A stretch of DNA of 64,000 bases from Hyphomicrobium sp. 12-62-95 (GCA_002279935.1 NCCZ01000004.1:1-64000), one strand, 5' to 3'. Shown: positions 22,767 through 33,405, counted from the stretch's first letter. Numbers and translations are program-made. The notes: generated from the letters alone by a model not told the origin.

Positions 22767-22927
22767 CCAGGGTCCGCAGCGCGCAATTCAAGAGGGATCG
22801 CAACCCGGTGCAGTGACCGCATGCCCCTTTGCCCGCGGTGCGCATTTGTGAGACGCAAAGGCGCCGCCACACGACAATGAAGACCGTGCGCGCCTGATGG
22901 CCGCCCCACCGCCGAACCGAGGCCACG

Positions 22928-24769
22928 ATGAAGAGCCAGCAGCCAGACAACCAGTCCAACATCTTGATTGCCATCGTCCTGTCGATGGCCGTCCTATTGG
23001 CCTGGAGCTACTTCGTGGCCGGCCCACAGATGGAAGCGGAAAAGGCACGTCAAACCGCGCTGCAGTCGAAGAACACCAACACCGCCGCACCGGCTGCTGC
23101 CGGTGCCGGCCCAGCAGCAACCGCCCCCGCGCCCGCTGCAGGCATCGCCGGTGTGAAACCCGCCACGCGCGAACTAGGCATCGCCGCCTCACCCCGCGTT
23201 GCGATCGAAACACCATCGCTGAAAGGCTCAATCGCGCTGAAGGGCGGCGCCATAGACGACCTCTCGCTTCTCAAACATCACGAGACGGTTGATCCCAAGA
23301 GCCCCAACATAGTTCTCTTCTCGCCGCTCTACGAAGGCGGCGGATACTTTGCCCGTCTGGGTTGGATCGCGTCCGGCAAGCCCGTAAAGGTTCCCGACAG
23401 CGAAACGCTGTGGACCGCCAAGACGCCGGGGCCCCTGACACCGTCATCACCCATCACGCTCGAATGGTCGAATGGCGAAGGGCTCACCTTCCGCCGCAAC
23501 ATCTCGGTCGATGAAAACTACATGTTCTCGATCAACGAAGAGGTCGAGAATAAGAGCCCCGGCGACATCGCGCTGCGCCCCTTCGCGCGCCTGTTCCGCT
23601 TCGGCGCACCGAAAATTCCCGCCGTCTGGATTCAGCATGAAGGACTTTTGGGCGTCCCCGGTGACGCTGGCCTTCAGGAAATCACCTTCGCCACCGCCAC
23701 CGCGGAACCGCCGGTTCGTTTCGAAGGCAAGACCGGCGGCTGGGTTGGCATCACCGACAAGTATTGGGCCTCTGCCATCATCCCCGACCAGAAGGTCGCC
23801 TATTCGGCAACACTTGAGGGCGAAGCCCCCAAGGATGCCAAGAGCCTGCCGATGTTCCTCGCCGAATTCGAGACCGAACCCACCGTGGTCGCCGCCGGCA
23901 GCGTTGCGTCCGTCAGAACCAATTTGTATGCGGGCGCCAAGCAGGCAGCCATCATCGAAGAGTACCAGGACAAGCTCGGCATCGAGAAATTCGATCTCAT
24001 GATCGACTGGGGTTGGTTCTACTTCCTGACCAAGCCCATGAACCACGCTCTCACGTGGCTCTATGGCCTCCTCGGTAACTTCGGCCTGGCCATTCTCTCA
24101 CTGACTGTCTTCGTCAAACTGATCTTCTATCCCCTCGCCAACAAGTCCTACGAATCCATGGCGAAGATGAAGAAGCTGCAGCCGCAGATGGAAGCCCTGC
24201 GCGAACGCCACAAGGACGACAAGTCCCGCATGCAGCAAGAGCTCATGCAGCTCTACCAGAAAGAAAAGATCAATCCCGCCGCCGGCTGCCTGCCGATCCT
24301 TGTCCAGATCCCAGTCTTCTTCGCCCTCTATAAAGTCCTCTACACATCGATCGACATGCGCCACGCGCCGTTTGTCGGCTGGATCCAGGACCTCTCCGCG
24401 CCCGATCCCACCTCGATCTTCAATCTATTCGGTCTGTTGCCCTTCGGCGTGCCCGACTTCCTGCTCGTCGGCGTCTGGCCGATCATCATGGGCGCAACCA
24501 TGTGGGTCCAGATGCAGTTGAACCCGCCGCAGCCCGACCCGGTGCAACAGCAGATCTTCAGTTGGATGCCGCTGATCTTCACGTTCCTGCTTGCCACCTT
24601 CCCGGCCGGCCTCGTCATCTACTGGGCCTGGAACAACGTGCTCTCGATTATGCAGCAGTGGTACATCACCAAGAAACAGGGCGCTGAAATCCACCTTGGC
24701 GCCAACTTCCGCCGCACGTTTGGCCCGGTGCTGAAGCTTATCGGCATCGGCAAAGAGACCAAGGGATGA
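22928..24769 (+). CDS. yidC: Membrane protein insertase YidC
   Basis: A 613-residue inner-membrane insertase that works with or beside SecYEG. The first helix is near residues 9-28 ([20 protein letters not shown]), followed by an Ala/Pro-rich stretch and a large periplasmic beta-domain to about 350. The conserved core then starts at [20 protein letters not shown] and continues through [40 protein letters not shown] and [20 protein letters not shown]. Length and order match Gram-negative YidC. Its stop overlaps the start of engB (ATGA), so the two are translationally coupled. Confidence 0.97.
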   Translation: MKSQQPDNQSNILIAIVLSMAVLLAWSYFVAGPQMEAEKARQTALQSKNTNTAAPAAAGAGPAATAPAPAAGIAGVKPATRELGIAASPRVAIETPSLKGSIALKGGAIDDLSLLKHHETVDPKSPNIVLFSPLYEGGGYFARLGWIASGKPVKVPDSETLWTAKTPGPLTPSSPITLEWSNGEGLTFRRNISVDENYMFSINEEVENKSPGDIALRPFARLFRFGAPKIPAVWIQHEGLLGVPGDAGLQEITFATATAEPPVRFEGKTGGWVGITDKYWASAIIPDQKVAYSATLEGEAPKDAKSLPMFLAEFETEPTVVAAGSVASVRTNLYAGAKQAAIIEEYQDKLGIEKFDLMIDWGWFYFLTKPMNHALTWLYGLLGNFGLAILSLTVFVKLIFYPLANKSYESMAKMKKLQPQMEALRERHKDDKSRMQQELMQLYQKEKINPAAGCLPILVQIPVFFALYKVLYTSIDMRHAPFVGWIQDLSAPDPTSIFNLFGLLPFGVPDFLLVGVWPIIMGATMWVQMQLNPPQPDPVQQQIFSWMPLIFTFLLATFPAGLVIYWAWNNVLSIMQQWYITKKQGAEIHLGANFRRTFGPVLKLIGIGKETKG

Positions 24770-25428
24770 CCGGCGCGGCCGACCCGTTTGCGTTCACGGC
24801 CGAAGACTATGCCGATGGCAAAGCGCTGTTCGAACAGCGCTGGACCTTCGTCAAAGGTGTGGTCGCTCTCGAGCATCTGCCTGACTCCGGCCCGGTCGAA
24901 TTCGCTTTCGCTGGCCGCTCCAACGTCGGCAAGTCGAGCCTGATCAATGCGCTTGTCCGCCAGAACGGTCTCGCCCGCACGTCCAACACGCCGGGCCGCA
25001 CCCAGGAACTGAATTACTTCGTCCCCGAAGCAGGCAGGCCCTTCCTCGTCGACATGCCGGGCTACGGCTTCGCCGAAGCACCCAGGGACAAAGTCGAAGC
25101 CTGGACGAAGCTCGTCAAAAACTATCTCGCCGGCCGGCAGCGCTTGGCCCGCGTCTTCCTGTTGATCGACGCGCGCCACGGCATCAAGAAGGTCGACGAA
25201 GAGATCATGAAGCTCTTGGACGAAGCCGCCGTGTCCTATCAAATCGTCTTGACCAAATCCGACAAGATCAAGCCGACCGATCTCACGACCCTGATGCAGC
25301 GCACACAGCTCGCCATCGCCAAGCAAACGGCAGCTTACCCGCTCATCATCGCCACATCATCAGAAGTTGGCACCGGCATCGACGACTTGCGTGCCCAAGC
25401 CGCTCGTGTCACGCGCGAACACAGCTAA
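24766..25428 (+). CDS. engB: Ribosome biogenesis GTP-binding protein EngB/YsxC
   Basis: A 220-residue Era-like GTPase needed for assembly of the 50S subunit. All G motifs are visible: G1 GRSNVGKSS near residue 50, the G2 region [12 protein letters not shown]3 DMPGYG near 96, G4 TKSD near 162 and G5 ATSSE near 195. It overlaps the yidC stop by four bases and is the last gene of this operon. The gene of the Clp-N protein ends 10 bases downstream on the other strand, so the two units converge with almost no room for a terminator. Confidence 0.96.
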   Translation: MTGAADPFAFTAEDYADGKALFEQRWTFVKGVVALEHLPDSGPVEFAFAGRSNVGKSSLINALVRQNGLARTSNTPGRTQELNYFVPEAGRPFLVDMPGYGFAEAPRDKVEAWTKLVKNYLAGRQRLARVFLLIDARHGIKKVDEEIMKLLDEAAVSYQIVLTKSDKIKPTDLTTLMQRTQLAIAKQTAAYPLIIATSSEVGTGIDDLRAQAARVTREHS

Positions 25429-25438
25429 GCTCGCCAAG

Positions 25439-27136
25439 CTACCCGGCGCCGCCACCGCGCATCATCGCCATCAGCGGTTCGAACAGCCCTTCGCCAAACC
25501 GAGCCAACACGCCACCGGCGACCGCCGCGGTCATCCATCCGGCCCACCGCGCCGCGGTCTTCGCATAGTTGACGGTGACCTTCACATCGATCACCTGATC
25601 CGGCAGCGCCGTCTCCGCCGTCAATCCATCGTCACCCACCGTGCGCGCCGAGACGAGCAACTGGAGCCGCCGTTTGCCGCGATCGCGCGGCGTAATCGTC
25701 CAACGCCAGCTCGCATAATCCGCGTCGAAACCCGGCGCGCCCTCGATCCATTGCGTTTCCGGCGATGCGGACTCGATGAAAAATCCGCCATCGGGCGATC
25801 GCAAGCGCACCGACATCGCCTTCGTCACCGTAATCTCGTGACGCACGATCGCCGCCCCGCCGTCCATACCCTCGGCGATGGCCTTGACGTCGCGGCGTCC
25901 AATCCGCGCCTCAACCACCATCGACACGCCGACCCGCATTTTGCGCGGAATGTTCTCGACGAATTGCCCCGCAGCCACCCAAACATTCCGGCTCGGCCTC
26001 CGCTGCCTCTGTGCTCCCGGCGGCATCGACCCCGGTGGCCCGCCCTGCGGCGGACGCTGCTGCGGCGGCGGTTGACGCATCATCCCGCCCGTCGGCGGCT
26101 GCCCAAGCGAGGGCGGCGGCCCACCGGCCGGCATCGGCGGCATGCCGCCCTGCGGCGGCGGCTGAAACGATCCGGGCGCCGGCCCACGCGGCGCGGACGG
26201 CGGAGGTGCCATCGAACCTTGCGGTGCAGGCCCAGGCGGAGGCTGTGTCCGCTGCAACGGCGGCGGCGCAATCCGCTCCATCTTCATCATCACATCTTCG
26301 GGAAACGGCTCCCGAGGAGGTTGTGGCGCTGGCGGTGGACCCGTACGCGGCGGCGGCTGAGTGGCAGGCGCCTCGCGCTGTGGAGCCGGCGCACCCGGCG
26401 GCACGTCCCACTGCGGCGGCGGAGCGGGCCGCCCTTGATTGCCAGCCGAAGGCTCAACAGGCCGGAAATCCGGACGCTTAGTAGGATCAATGAGGGCAGC
26501 ATTTCCGAATGATGACGGCGACAGTTGCGTCGGCGCTGCGCTTGGCGCGGCCGGTGCCGGCGCAGGCGGTGGCACCGGTTGTGTCTGACCTGATCGCGTC
26601 TGCACCCGTTCGCGCGCCGACGCCAGTATGTCTTCCGTCGATCCCGGCACAGATGCGGGCTGCTGCGCCTGTGGTGTGGGTGCCGGAGCCGCCCGCTGAA
26701 GCGCGCGAATGGCCTGCTCGAACGTCAACCCCTGCACGCGCAGCAAATTGGCGGCCGTGCTCTTCCCATCCCCAACGATGGCCGCCAGCACGATCGCGCC
26801 GTTGATCTCCGCGCGCCGCCCTTGCCGTGCCGCAGCGGCCGCTGCTTCGAGAATTCTTTTCAGATCGGGTGAAATAAGAACCTGGGGCGGACCGTTCGCT
26901 TCCCGGCGGTCCTGAATTTGACCGATGTAAGTGGCGACCTCACCGGCCAACCGCGCAAGGTCGACGTTCGATGACCGCAACACGCTCACCGCGTCCTGGT
27001 CCTCGGTGAGAGCAAGCAGCAAGTGCTCCAGCGTCACTTCCGGATGCTGCTGGGCGTCCGCATAGCTGGCGGCGCGCGTCAGTGTCGCAGCCAGATGCTG
27101 CGACATCGGAATGCGCCCGAGATCATCGACTATCAT
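25439..27136 (-). CDS. Clp N-domain protein with proline-rich linker and C-terminal membrane anchor
   Basis: A roughly 565-residue protein without an ATPase domain. Residues about 10-160 form a double Clp-N (ClpA/ClpB-like) repeat domain (HPEVTLEHLLLALTEDQDAV and RAEINGAIVLAAIVGDGKST). About 170-410 is a linker very rich in Pro, Ala, Gln and Gly. About 420-540 is a probable beta-rich domain (VRLRSPDGGFFIESASPETQ, then YASWRWTITPRDRGKRRLQL). The last 35 residues include a membrane-like helix (WAGWMTAAVAGGVLARFGEG). ATG 27136 (MIVDDLGRIP) has GGAGAG upstream; 27106 (MSQHL) is the alternative. A substrate-receptor or scaffold role is possible but untested. Confidence 0.75.
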   Translation of the reverse strand: MIVDDLGRIPMSQHLAATLTRAASYADAQQHPEVTLEHLLLALTEDQDAVSVLRSSNVDLARLAGEVATYIGQIQDRREANGPPQVLISPDLKRILEAAAAAARQGRRAEINGAIVLAAIVGDGKSTAANLLRVQGLTFEQAIRALQRAAPAPTPQAQQPASVPGSTEDILASARERVQTRSGQTQPVPPPAPAPAAPSAAPTQLSPSSFGNAALIDPTKRPDFRPVEPSAGNQGRPAPPPQWDVPPGAPAPQREAPATQPPPRTGPPPAPQPPREPFPEDVMMKMERIAPPPLQRTQPPPGPAPQGSMAPPPSAPRGPAPGSFQPPPQGGMPPMPAGGPPPSLGQPPTGGMMRQPPPQQRPPQGGPPGSMPPGAQRQRRPSRNVWVAAGQFVENIPRKMRVGVSMVVEARIGRRDVKAIAEGMDGGAAIVRHEITVTKAMSVRLRSPDGGFFIESASPETQWIEGAPGFDADYASWRWTITPRDRGKRRLQLLVSARTVGDDGLTAETALPDQVIDVKVTVNYAKTAARWAGWMTAAVAGGVLARFGEGLFEPLMAMMRGGGAG

Positions 27137-27431
27137 CCGCCCGAACCACTCTCCCGGACCTGCACCGCCCAAACGGCAACTGCACTCCGGCGCCCTCACC
27201 TATCGCGTTGCGATAGAACGCGATCCGCCCCTGGCGAGCAAGCCGCCAAACCGCATCGACGCCCGCAAAGCACGCCTATTTTTCAGGTCACTAGCAGACG
27301 ATTGTGAGGGAATTCCGTTGAGGCAGGCGGCACAAGGGATATAACGCTGGCGGGCCAACCCGCACCCGCCACGCATGGGGCGATGCAACCCCAGGACATG
27401 TAGCAACCTTTGCCAGGGTTTTTCCCCCGCG

Positions 27432-28391
27432 ATGACGAAGCCGACTGATCCCTCGCCCAACGGCACCAACGGCGAAACCGCGCCCCTCAGTGCCCATGTT
27501 CAAGCACGGATTCTCGCCGAAGCCTTGCCGAATATGCTCCGCTACGACGAGCAGACCGTTGTCGTGAAATTCGGCGGCCATGCCATGGGCGATGCAGCCC
27601 TCGCCGCCGCTTTCGCCCAAGACATCGTCTATCTGAAGCAGTCGGGCGTGAACCCGATCGTCGTCCACGGCGGCGGTCCGCAGATCGCCGAAATGCTGAA
27701 GAAACACAATATCAAGTCCGAGTTCGTACACGGCCTGCGCGTGACCGACCAGCCCACCGTCGAAATCGTCGAAATGGTCCTCGCCGGCGCCATCAACAAA
27801 GAGATCGTCACCGCCATCAACCGTCAGGGCGGCAAAGCCGTCGGCATCTGCGGCAAAGATGCCAACCTGATGATCGCCCGCAAGATCACCGAGATGCCCG
27901 ACCCCAAAACCGGCGTCGTCGGCAAAGTCGATCTCGGCTTCGTCGGCGATCCCTTGCAGGTAAACCCGCACATCGTCGAGGTCATCTCCAAGTCGGACCT
28001 CATCCCCGTCATCGCCCCCGTCGCCCTCTCGCGCGACGGCGAGACGCTGAATGTCAACGCCGACAGCTTCGCCTCCGCCCTTGCCGCCCGCCTCAAAGCC
28101 AAGCGCCTCCTGCTCCTCACTGACGTCGAAGGCGTGCTCGACAAGAACGGCAAGCTCATCGAGGAGCTGACCGTCGATCAAGCCCAAGATCTGATCCGCG
28201 ATGGCACCATCAGCGGCGGCATGATCCCCAAGATCGAAGGCTGCATCGAGGTCGTCGAAGCAGGCGTCGAAGCCGTCGTCATCATCAACGGCAAGGTCCC
28301 CCACTGCGTCCTGCTCGAACTCCTCACCGACCACGGCGCCGGCACCCTCGTTGGCCGCCGCAAGCCCAAGGTGAAAAAGGCTGCGGAATGA
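27432..28391 (+). CDS. argB: Acetylglutamate kinase
   Basis: A 319-residue amino-acid kinase that phosphorylates N-acetylglutamate, the second step of arginine synthesis. It shows the ATP-binding KFGGHAMGD near residue 42, VVHGGGPQI near 78 and the [12 protein letters not shown] lid. The N terminus carries a short extension ([11 protein letters not shown]) that may take part in hexamer formation and arginine feedback; that is inference from the family. ATG 27432 is chosen; the frame is open to 27375. The stop overlaps the start of the nucleotidase gene (ATGA), as in other Hyphomicrobiales. Confidence 0.95.
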   Translation: MTKPTDPSPNGTNGETAPLSAHVQARILAEALPNMLRYDEQTVVVKFGGHAMGDAALAAAFAQDIVYLKQSGVNPIVVHGGGPQIAEMLKKHNIKSEFVHGLRVTDQPTVEIVEMVLAGAINKEIVTAINRQGGKAVGICGKDANLMIARKITEMPDPKTGVVGKVDLGFVGDPLQVNPHIVEVISKSDLIPVIAPVALSRDGETLNVNADSFASALAARLKAKRLLLLTDVEGVLDKNGKLIEELTVDQAQDLIRDGTISGGMIPKIEGCIEVVEAGVEAVVIINGKVPHCVLLELLTDHGAGTLVGRRKPKVKKAAE

Positions 28392-29146
28392 GCACCGCCA
28401 AGCCGAGATCGTTGGCTTTAAAGAACACCGCGTCGCCGGAAATATTGGCGCGCAAACGCGTCTGGATTTTTGATCTCGACAACACCCTCTACCCGGCGGA
28501 ATGCAACCTTTTCGCCCAGGTCGACCAGCGCATGGGCGAGTTCATCGCCAAACAGTTGGGTGTCCCCTTCGACTACGCCCGCCACCTGCAAAAGAGCTAC
28601 TATCGCCAGTTCGGCACCACGCTGGCCGGCTTGATGCGCGTCCATAAAATGAACCCCGAACCGTTCCTCGAATACGTCCACGATATCGATGTTTCGGTGG
28701 TCCCCGACGCGCCCAAACTCCGTGCCGCCATTGAGCGCCTGCCCGGCCGCAAGCTCATCTTCACCAACGGCTCGCGCGCCCACGCCGAACGCGTGGCCGG
28801 CAAACTCGGCGTCCTCGATCTGTTCGAAGGCATCTCGGATATCGCGTCATGCGGCTACGAGCCAAAGCCCTCTGCCGCCGCGTTCGACAGCATGATCAAG
28901 CACCACGGCGTCGCGTCAAACGCGGCCGCGATGTTCGAAGACATGCCCCAAAACCTCGAAGTGCCGCACAAGCTAGGGATGGCGACGGTCCTCGTCCACT
29001 CAACCTACATGGACCATCCCATCCAGCGCGATATGCGCAGCTGGAGCGCATTGCCCGAGCACGTCCATCACCTGACGGACGACCTCACAGCCTTCCTCCA
29101 AGTGATCGACGCGAAAACCGATGGCGAACCGGATACTGGAACCTAG
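28388..29146 (+). CDS. Pyrimidine 5'-nucleotidase (HAD family)
   Basis: A 252-residue HAD-superfamily hydrolase of the SDT1-like pyrimidine 5'-nucleotidase group, which dephosphorylates UMP and CMP. The nucleophile motif is [15 protein letters not shown] (residues about 29-43), motif [13 protein letters not shown] is near 119, and motif III to IV lies in [12 protein letters not shown] and [12 protein letters not shown]. It is coupled to argB by a four-base overlap. Its stop TAG and the stop of the next gene on the other strand share the palindrome CTAG at 29143-29146, so the two genes converge with overlapping stop codons. Confidence 0.88.
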   Translation: MSTAKPRSLALKNTASPEILARKRVWIFDLDNTLYPAECNLFAQVDQRMGEFIAKQLGVPFDYARHLQKSYYRQFGTTLAGLMRVHKMNPEPFLEYVHDIDVSVVPDAPKLRAAIERLPGRKLIFTNGSRAHAERVAGKLGVLDLFEGISDIASCGYEPKPSAAAFDSMIKHHGVASNAAAMFEDMPQNLEVPHKLGMATVLVHSTYMDHPIQRDMRSWSALPEHVHHLTDDLTAFLQVIDAKTDGEPDTGT

Positions 29147-29550
29147 CGCGTCAGCTTGAAATTCGCCGTGCTGCCTGCGGGCGATGAGATCGACACGCTT
29201 TGTGAATTGCCGCTGACCGTGACCGTAATGGTTCCGTCCACCTTGAACTCTTCATTGAAGAAGCTGCCGGTGAACTGGTTGCCGCCCACGTAGGTCAACA
29301 ACGCCGACTGTTCCACCTTGCCCGAAGCGCTCGCACACCGAGCGTTGACGAGGTAGCTCTCCGCCCCGCGCTTCTTGAAATTTGCGCGGCACCGGGCGGC
29401 TTCCTTTGCCCCCGACGGAAATTTGACCGACCCGCCGCCGCTCCAGGCGCCGTCGAGGTTCACAATGTCGGCCCGGGCCGGCGCGGCCGTGAGAGCCAAC
29501 GCCAACCCCAAGAGTGCGGTCATCCCAAGCGCGGAATGTCTGTATGCCAT
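29143..29550 (-). CDS. Small secreted protein, hypothetical
   Basis: A 135-residue protein with a signal peptide (GMTALLGLALALTAAPARAD) and a short beta-rich mature part: GAWSGGGSVKFPSGAKEAAR, two cysteines (CRANF and ARCAS) and a tail FKVDGTITVTVSGNSQSVSI. It is probably periplasmic or secreted. ATG 29550 (MAYRHSALG) places the signal peptide correctly; the frame is open further upstream. I do not recognise a named family. It stands alone, convergent with the nucleotidase gene and downstream of the SDR gene on the same strand only in orientation, not spacing. Confidence 0.7.
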   Translation of the reverse strand: MAYRHSALGMTALLGLALALTAAPARADIVNLDGAWSGGGSVKFPSGAKEAARCRANFKKRGAESYLVNARCASASGKVEQSALLTYVGGNQFTGSFFNEEFKVDGTITVTVSGNSQSVSISSPAGSTANFKLTR

Positions 29551-29693
29551 GCGCCAAAATCCATTTTTGCTTGACAGAACAATGTCGTACATGAGCCTGG
29601 AAGGCATGGCCGTAACGCGCATGCCCACCCAATGCCAAATGATCAGTAACTCCTATAGCAGCCTTCGCGATCCGTGGCAGTAGCCGCCGGGTC

Positions 29694-30446
29694 TCAGCCG
29701 CGCCCTTCGTAGGGCATGGCCGTCGCCTTCAGCGTCATGGACAATACGTTCGTGTCCAGCGGAAGGTTTGCCATGTAGAGCACGGCATCCGCCACATGCG
29801 TCACGTCCATGACCGGCTCCGGCCGGGTCGAACCATCCGCCTGCCGGATCCCGGCCGCCATGGGTGCCGACAACTCCGTCGCCGCATTGCCGATATCAAT
29901 CTGTGAGCAAGCGATATTGTGCGCCCGCCCGTCCAGCGCGATCGACTTGGTGAGCCCTGAAAGGGCATGTTTCGTCGCCGTGTAAGGCGCTGCATTCGGG
30001 CGCGGGACATGCGCCGAAATCGAACCGTTGTTGATGATGCGCCCCCCCCGGGGATCTTGCGCCTTCATGATCCGGATAGCCGCTTGCGCGCACAGAAATG
30101 CGCCGTTCAAGTTAACGTCGACCACGGCCTTCCATTGCTCGTAGGTGAGATCCTCGAGCGCCGCCTGCGGTGCAAACATGCCAGCGTTGTTGAACAGCAC
30201 GTCGAGCCGACCGTAAGCATCCTTCGCCCGGGCGAACAACGCCTTCACGGATACCGGATCGGTCACATCGGTCGCCACAACCAGCGTCGAACCGTCCGGA
30301 CACCCATCGGCAGTCTTTTGCAATTCGGCCTTCCGCCGTCCGGCTAGAACCACATGGTAGCCATTGTGGGCCAGCCGAACCGCAACCGCGCGTCCGATGC
30401 CACTACTGGCACCCGTGACGATCGCAACGCGGGGAACGGCAGCCAT
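29694..30446 (-). CDS. SDR-family oxidoreductase
   Basis: A 250-residue classical short-chain dehydrogenase/reductase. It has the cofactor motif [10 protein letters not shown] near residue 11, NNAG near 90, the catalytic Ser in [10 protein letters not shown] near 142 and the catalytic pair YTATK near 157-161. Its cofactor choice cannot be read with certainty, but R38-K39 after the second strand (AGRRKAEL) favours NADP(H). It follows hbdA by 30 bases and is probably the last gene of the etfB-etfA-hbdA operon, so its substrate may be linked to acyl-CoA or hydroxy-acid metabolism; that is inference. Confidence 0.88.
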   Translation of the reverse strand: MAAVPRVAIVTGASSGIGRAVAVRLAHNGYHVVLAGRRKAELQKTADGCPDGSTLVVATDVTDPVSVKALFARAKDAYGRLDVLFNNAGMFAPQAALEDLTYEQWKAVVDVNLNGAFLCAQAAIRIMKAQDPRGGRIINNGSISAHVPRPNAAPYTATKHALSGLTKSIALDGRAHNIACSQIDIGNAATELSAPMAAGIRQADGSTRPEPVMDVTHVADAVLYMANLPLDTNVLSMTLKATAMPYEGRG

Positions 30447-30476
30447 GATAGGTCCTTTGGGGTGCCAGCCGCACGC

Positions 30477-31406
30477 TTAGCGCGTCGGCACCGGCGTCTC
30501 GCCGCGATAGTCGTAGAAGCCGCGATTGGTCTTGCGGCCAAGCCATCCGGCCTCGACGTACTTCACCAGCAACGGACACGGCCGGTACTTCGAATCCGCC
30601 AGACCTTCGTACAGCACCTGCATCACCGACAGGCAGGTATCAAGTCCGATAAAGTCCGCAAGTTCCAGCGGCCCCATCGGATGGTGCGCGCCCAGTTTCA
30701 TCGCCTTGTCGATGCCTTCCACCGTGCCCACGCCCTCATAGAGCGTGTAGATCGCCTCGTTGATCATCGGCAGCAGAATGCGATTGACGATAAAGGCCGG
30801 AAAATCCTCAGACACGGTCGTCTTTTTGCCGAGGCTGTCGACGAACCGCCGCGCGGTGGCAAACACCGTGTCTTCCGTTGCGATCCCGCGAATAAGCTCG
30901 ACGAGCTCCATCAATGGCACCGGGTTCATGAAGTGCATGCCGATGAACAATTCGGGCCGGTCCGTCGTCGCAGCCAACCGCGTGATCGAAATCGACGACG
31001 TGTTGGTCGCCACGAGTGCGCCGGGCTTCAGCCGCGGGCATAGGTCGGCGAAAATCTTGCGCTTGATCCCCTCGTCTTCCGTTGCCGCCTCGATCACGAG
31101 ATCGCAGTCAGCCAGTTGGTCAACGGTCGCCGCCGGCTTGATCCGCTTCATTGCCGCCGTCATGTCGTCGGCCGAGATGATGCCTTTGCCGACCTGACGC
31201 TGCATGTTCTTTTCGATCAAGCCGATGGCCCGGTCGATGGCATCGGCCCTGATGTCGTTCATCAGAACTTCAAACCCACCGAGCGCCACGACATGCGCGA
31301 TGCCCGACCCCATTTGTCCGGCCCCGATCACCCCGACCTTCTGGATCACGGTGACGGGTTGCACGGCAGCCTTCGCCTTGTCGGATGGTTTCACGGCGGC
31401 ATCCAT
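30477..31406 (-). CDS. 3-hydroxybutyryl-CoA dehydrogenase
   Basis: A 309-residue NAD-dependent 3-hydroxyacyl-CoA dehydrogenase (hbdA/paaH type), oxidising 3-hydroxybutyryl-CoA to acetoacetyl-CoA. It has the Rossmann motif GVIGAGQMGSGIA near residue 28, the catalytic region FIGMHFMNPVPLMELVE with its His near 160, and IVNRILLPMINEAIYTLYEG near 205. The C-terminal domain has GPLELADFIGLDTC. An N-terminal extension of about 20 residues (AAVKPSDKAKAAVQP) precedes the domain. It lies 45 bases after etfA: electrons from acyl-CoA dehydrogenases go to ETF and this enzyme acts two steps later in beta-oxidation. Confidence 0.92.
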   Translation of the reverse strand: MDAAVKPSDKAKAAVQPVTVIQKVGVIGAGQMGSGIAHVVALGGFEVLMNDIRADAIDRAIGLIEKNMQRQVGKGIISADDMTAAMKRIKPAATVDQLADCDLVIEAATEDEGIKRKIFADLCPRLKPGALVATNTSSISITRLAATTDRPELFIGMHFMNPVPLMELVELIRGIATEDTVFATARRFVDSLGKKTTVSEDFPAFIVNRILLPMINEAIYTLYEGVGTVEGIDKAMKLGAHHPMGPLELADFIGLDTCLSVMQVLYEGLADSKYRPCPLLVKYVEAGWLGRKTNRGFYDYRGETPVPTR

Positions 31407-31451
31407 GGCGGCGTCCTTCCCCTGGCCGGAACCCGGCCCATTCCAATATGC

Positions 31452-32396
31452 TTAGCCGCCGGATTTTCCGAGCTCATTCGCCAGTTCCGGCAGAGCCTGG
31501 AACAAATCCGCGACGAGCCCGTAATCCGCGACCTGGAAGATCGGCGCCTCGCCATCCTTGTTGATGGCGACGATGACCTTCGAGTCCTTCATGCCAGCCA
31601 GATGCTGGATGGCACCCGAGATGCCGACCGCAATGTAGAGTTCCGGCGCCACGACCTTGCCAGTCTGCCCGACCTGCAAATCGTTCGGCGCAAATCCAGC
31701 ATCCACCGCCGCGCGCGACGCGCCCATGGCAGCGCCGAGCTTATCGGCGACCGGTTCGATGTAGGTCTTGAAGTTCTCGGCATTGCCGATGCCGCGCCCG
31801 CCCGAAATAATGACCCGCGCCGACGTCAATTCCGGCCGGTCCGACTTCGACAGTTCCGCCTTTTCGAACGCCGAGACGCCCACCGCCGCCGGAGCGGAAA
31901 TGCTCTCCACCGCCGCCGTACCACCAGTCCCAGCCGCAGCAAAGCTCGCCGTCCGCGCAGTGATGACCTTTTTGGCCTCCGCCGACTTCACGGTTTGAAT
32001 AGCGTTGCCGGCATAAATCGGCCGCTCGAACGTATCCGGCGCCACGACCTTGATGATGTCGGAAATCTGCATCACGTCGAGCAGCGCGGCCACGCGCGGC
32101 GCGATGTTCTTGCCCGACGCCGTCGCCGGCGCCACAAACGCATCATAGCCAGCCATCAACGGCACCACGACGGCTGAGACTTCTTCGGCCAATTGATTGG
32201 CAAGCTGCGGCGCATCCGCGAGCAGAACCTTCGCCACGCCATCGATCTTGGCCGCATCCGCCGCCGCGGCCGACGCTCCGCTGCCCGCAACGAGCACATG
32301 GACATCGCCACCCAGCTGCCGGGCCGCCGTCACGGCCTTCGCCGTCGCAGAACTCAACGCCGAATTCGTGTGCTCGGCCAGAACCAGAATTGCCAT
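31452..32396 (-). CDS. etfA: Electron transfer flavoprotein subunit alpha
   Basis: A 314-residue FAD-binding subunit that passes electrons from acyl-CoA dehydrogenases to ETF:quinone oxidoreductase. The C-terminal FAD domain reads [17 protein letters not shown] near residue 200, [20 protein letters not shown] near 255 and [20 protein letters not shown] near 285. The start overlaps the stop of etfB by one base (TAATG), typical of translational coupling. Equal dosage with etfB is expected. Confidence 0.96.
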   Translation of the reverse strand: MAILVLAEHTNSALSSATAKAVTAARQLGGDVHVLVAGSGASAAAADAAKIDGVAKVLLADAPQLANQLAEEVSAVVVPLMAGYDAFVAPATASGKNIAPRVAALLDVMQISDIIKVVAPDTFERPIYAGNAIQTVKSAEAKKVITARTASFAAAGTGGTAAVESISAPAAVGVSAFEKAELSKSDRPELTSARVIISGGRGIGNAENFKTYIEPVADKLGAAMGASRAAVDAGFAPNDLQVGQTGKVVAPELYIAVGISGAIQHLAGMKDSKVIVAINKDGEAPIFQVADYGLVADLFQALPELANELGKSGG

Positions 32397-33151
32397 TAGA
32401 GAACCCCCGCCTCGGTCTTGAGCTTCGCCACAAGTTCAGCGACATCGGCGACCTTCACGCCACCTTTGCGCTGCGGAGGCTCGGTGGTTCTCAGCACCTG
32501 GAGGCGCGGCGCGATATCGACGCCGAAATCCTCGGGCTTCTTCGTCTCTAGAGGCTTCTTTTTCGCCTTCATGATGTTGGGCAATGTCGGATAGCGCGGC
32601 TCGTTCAAACGCAAATCCGTCGTCACGATGGCAGGCAGACGCAGCTTCAGCGTTTCCAAACCACCGTCCACTTCGCGCGTCACGCTCACGCTGTCGCCAG
32701 CCGGCTCGATCTTGGATGCGAACGTGCCCTGCGGCCAGCCCAGCAGCGCCGCCAGCATCTGGCCGGTCTGATTGCAATCATCGTCGATCGCCTGCTTGCC
32801 CATGATCACCATCTGCGGCTGCTCCGCAGCGATCACGCTCTTCAGAATTTTAGCAACCGCCAGCGGTTCCACGATCGCGCCCTCCGCCGTCTCGACCAGA
32901 ATGGCGCGGTCCGCACCAATCGCGAGCGCTGTCCGAAGCGTTTCCTGCGCCTTTGCAGAACCGATGGACACGACAACGACCTCGGTGGCAGTACCTTTTT
33001 CCTTCAGACGAACGGCCTCTTCGACGGCAATTTCATCGAACGGGTTCATCGACATTTTGACGTTGGCGAGTTCGATGCCCGATCCATCCGCCTTGACGCG
33101 GATTTTGACGGCGTAATCGACGACGCGTTTCACCGCGACGAGTATTTTCAT
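32396..33151 (-). CDS. etfB: Electron transfer flavoprotein subunit beta
   Basis: A 251-residue AMP-binding subunit of ETF. It begins [20 protein letters not shown] and contains [18 protein letters not shown] near residue 40, the AMP-binding [18 protein letters not shown] near 120 and the recognition loop [15 protein letters not shown] near 190. ATG 33151 is chosen as the family start; the frame is open a further eight codons. This is the first gene of the operon, and two inverted repeats lie 130-160 bases upstream. Confidence 0.96.
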   Translation of the reverse strand: MKILVAVKRVVDYAVKIRVKADGSGIELANVKMSMNPFDEIAVEEAVRLKEKGTATEVVVVSIGSAKAQETLRTALAIGADRAILVETAEGAIVEPLAVAKILKSVIAAEQPQMVIMGKQAIDDDCNQTGQMLAALLGWPQGTFASKIEPAGDSVSVTREVDGGLETLKLRLPAIVTTDLRLNEPRYPTLPNIMKAKKKPLETKKPEDFGVDIAPRLQVLRTTEPPQRKGGVKVADVAELVAKLKTEAGVL

Positions 33152-33281
33152 TCCTGAGGTGCTCCCCGACAGCATGCGGATTTTTCTTTTTGTGCGACCA
33201 CGTGGCCAGGGGCTCCAACCAGGATCGCAGCCGTCAACTTAAAGCCCTGGTCCAGCCCGGGAACCGGGCGAACGAAGCGAC

Positions 33282-33313
33282 TTCGCATGTGCGAAATAGC
33301 ACACTAAGTGTGC
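33282..33313. promoter_or_regulatory. Two adjacent palindromes upstream of etfB (possible operators)
   Basis: TTCGCA-TG-TGCGAA at 33282-33295 and GCACACT-A-AGTGTGC at 33299-33313 are perfect inverted repeats separated by three bases. They lie upstream of etfB and downstream of the rhomboid gene, where the etf operon promoter should be. Arms of six and seven bases fit dimeric regulators such as TetR or GntR family proteins. No regulator gene is adjacent, so the binding protein is unknown. The rest of the 254-base gap shows nothing else clear. Confidence 0.5.
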
Positions 33314-33405
33314 CCGGAACCCGAGTCAATTGTCACCCCGCCGCGCCACCCGTAGCAGGATTAACCGCCAGTTATTCCCAGATTTTCGCCCGATCCGACC
33401 TGCGC

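Noticed and set aside
22767..22927. Search for yidD between rnpA and yidC
   Set aside because: The 160-base gap is too short for the gene and no YidD-like sequence is seen in any frame.
25367..26512. Long plus-strand frame over the Clp-N protein gene
   Set aside because: It is antisense to the proline-rich linker; the many Arg, Pro and His residues come from GC-rich codons read on the other strand. No motif is present.
27291..28334. 347-codon acidic frame antisense to argB
   Set aside because: Gly/Asp/Val-rich low-complexity shadow of a high-GC gene; argB shows all its motifs.
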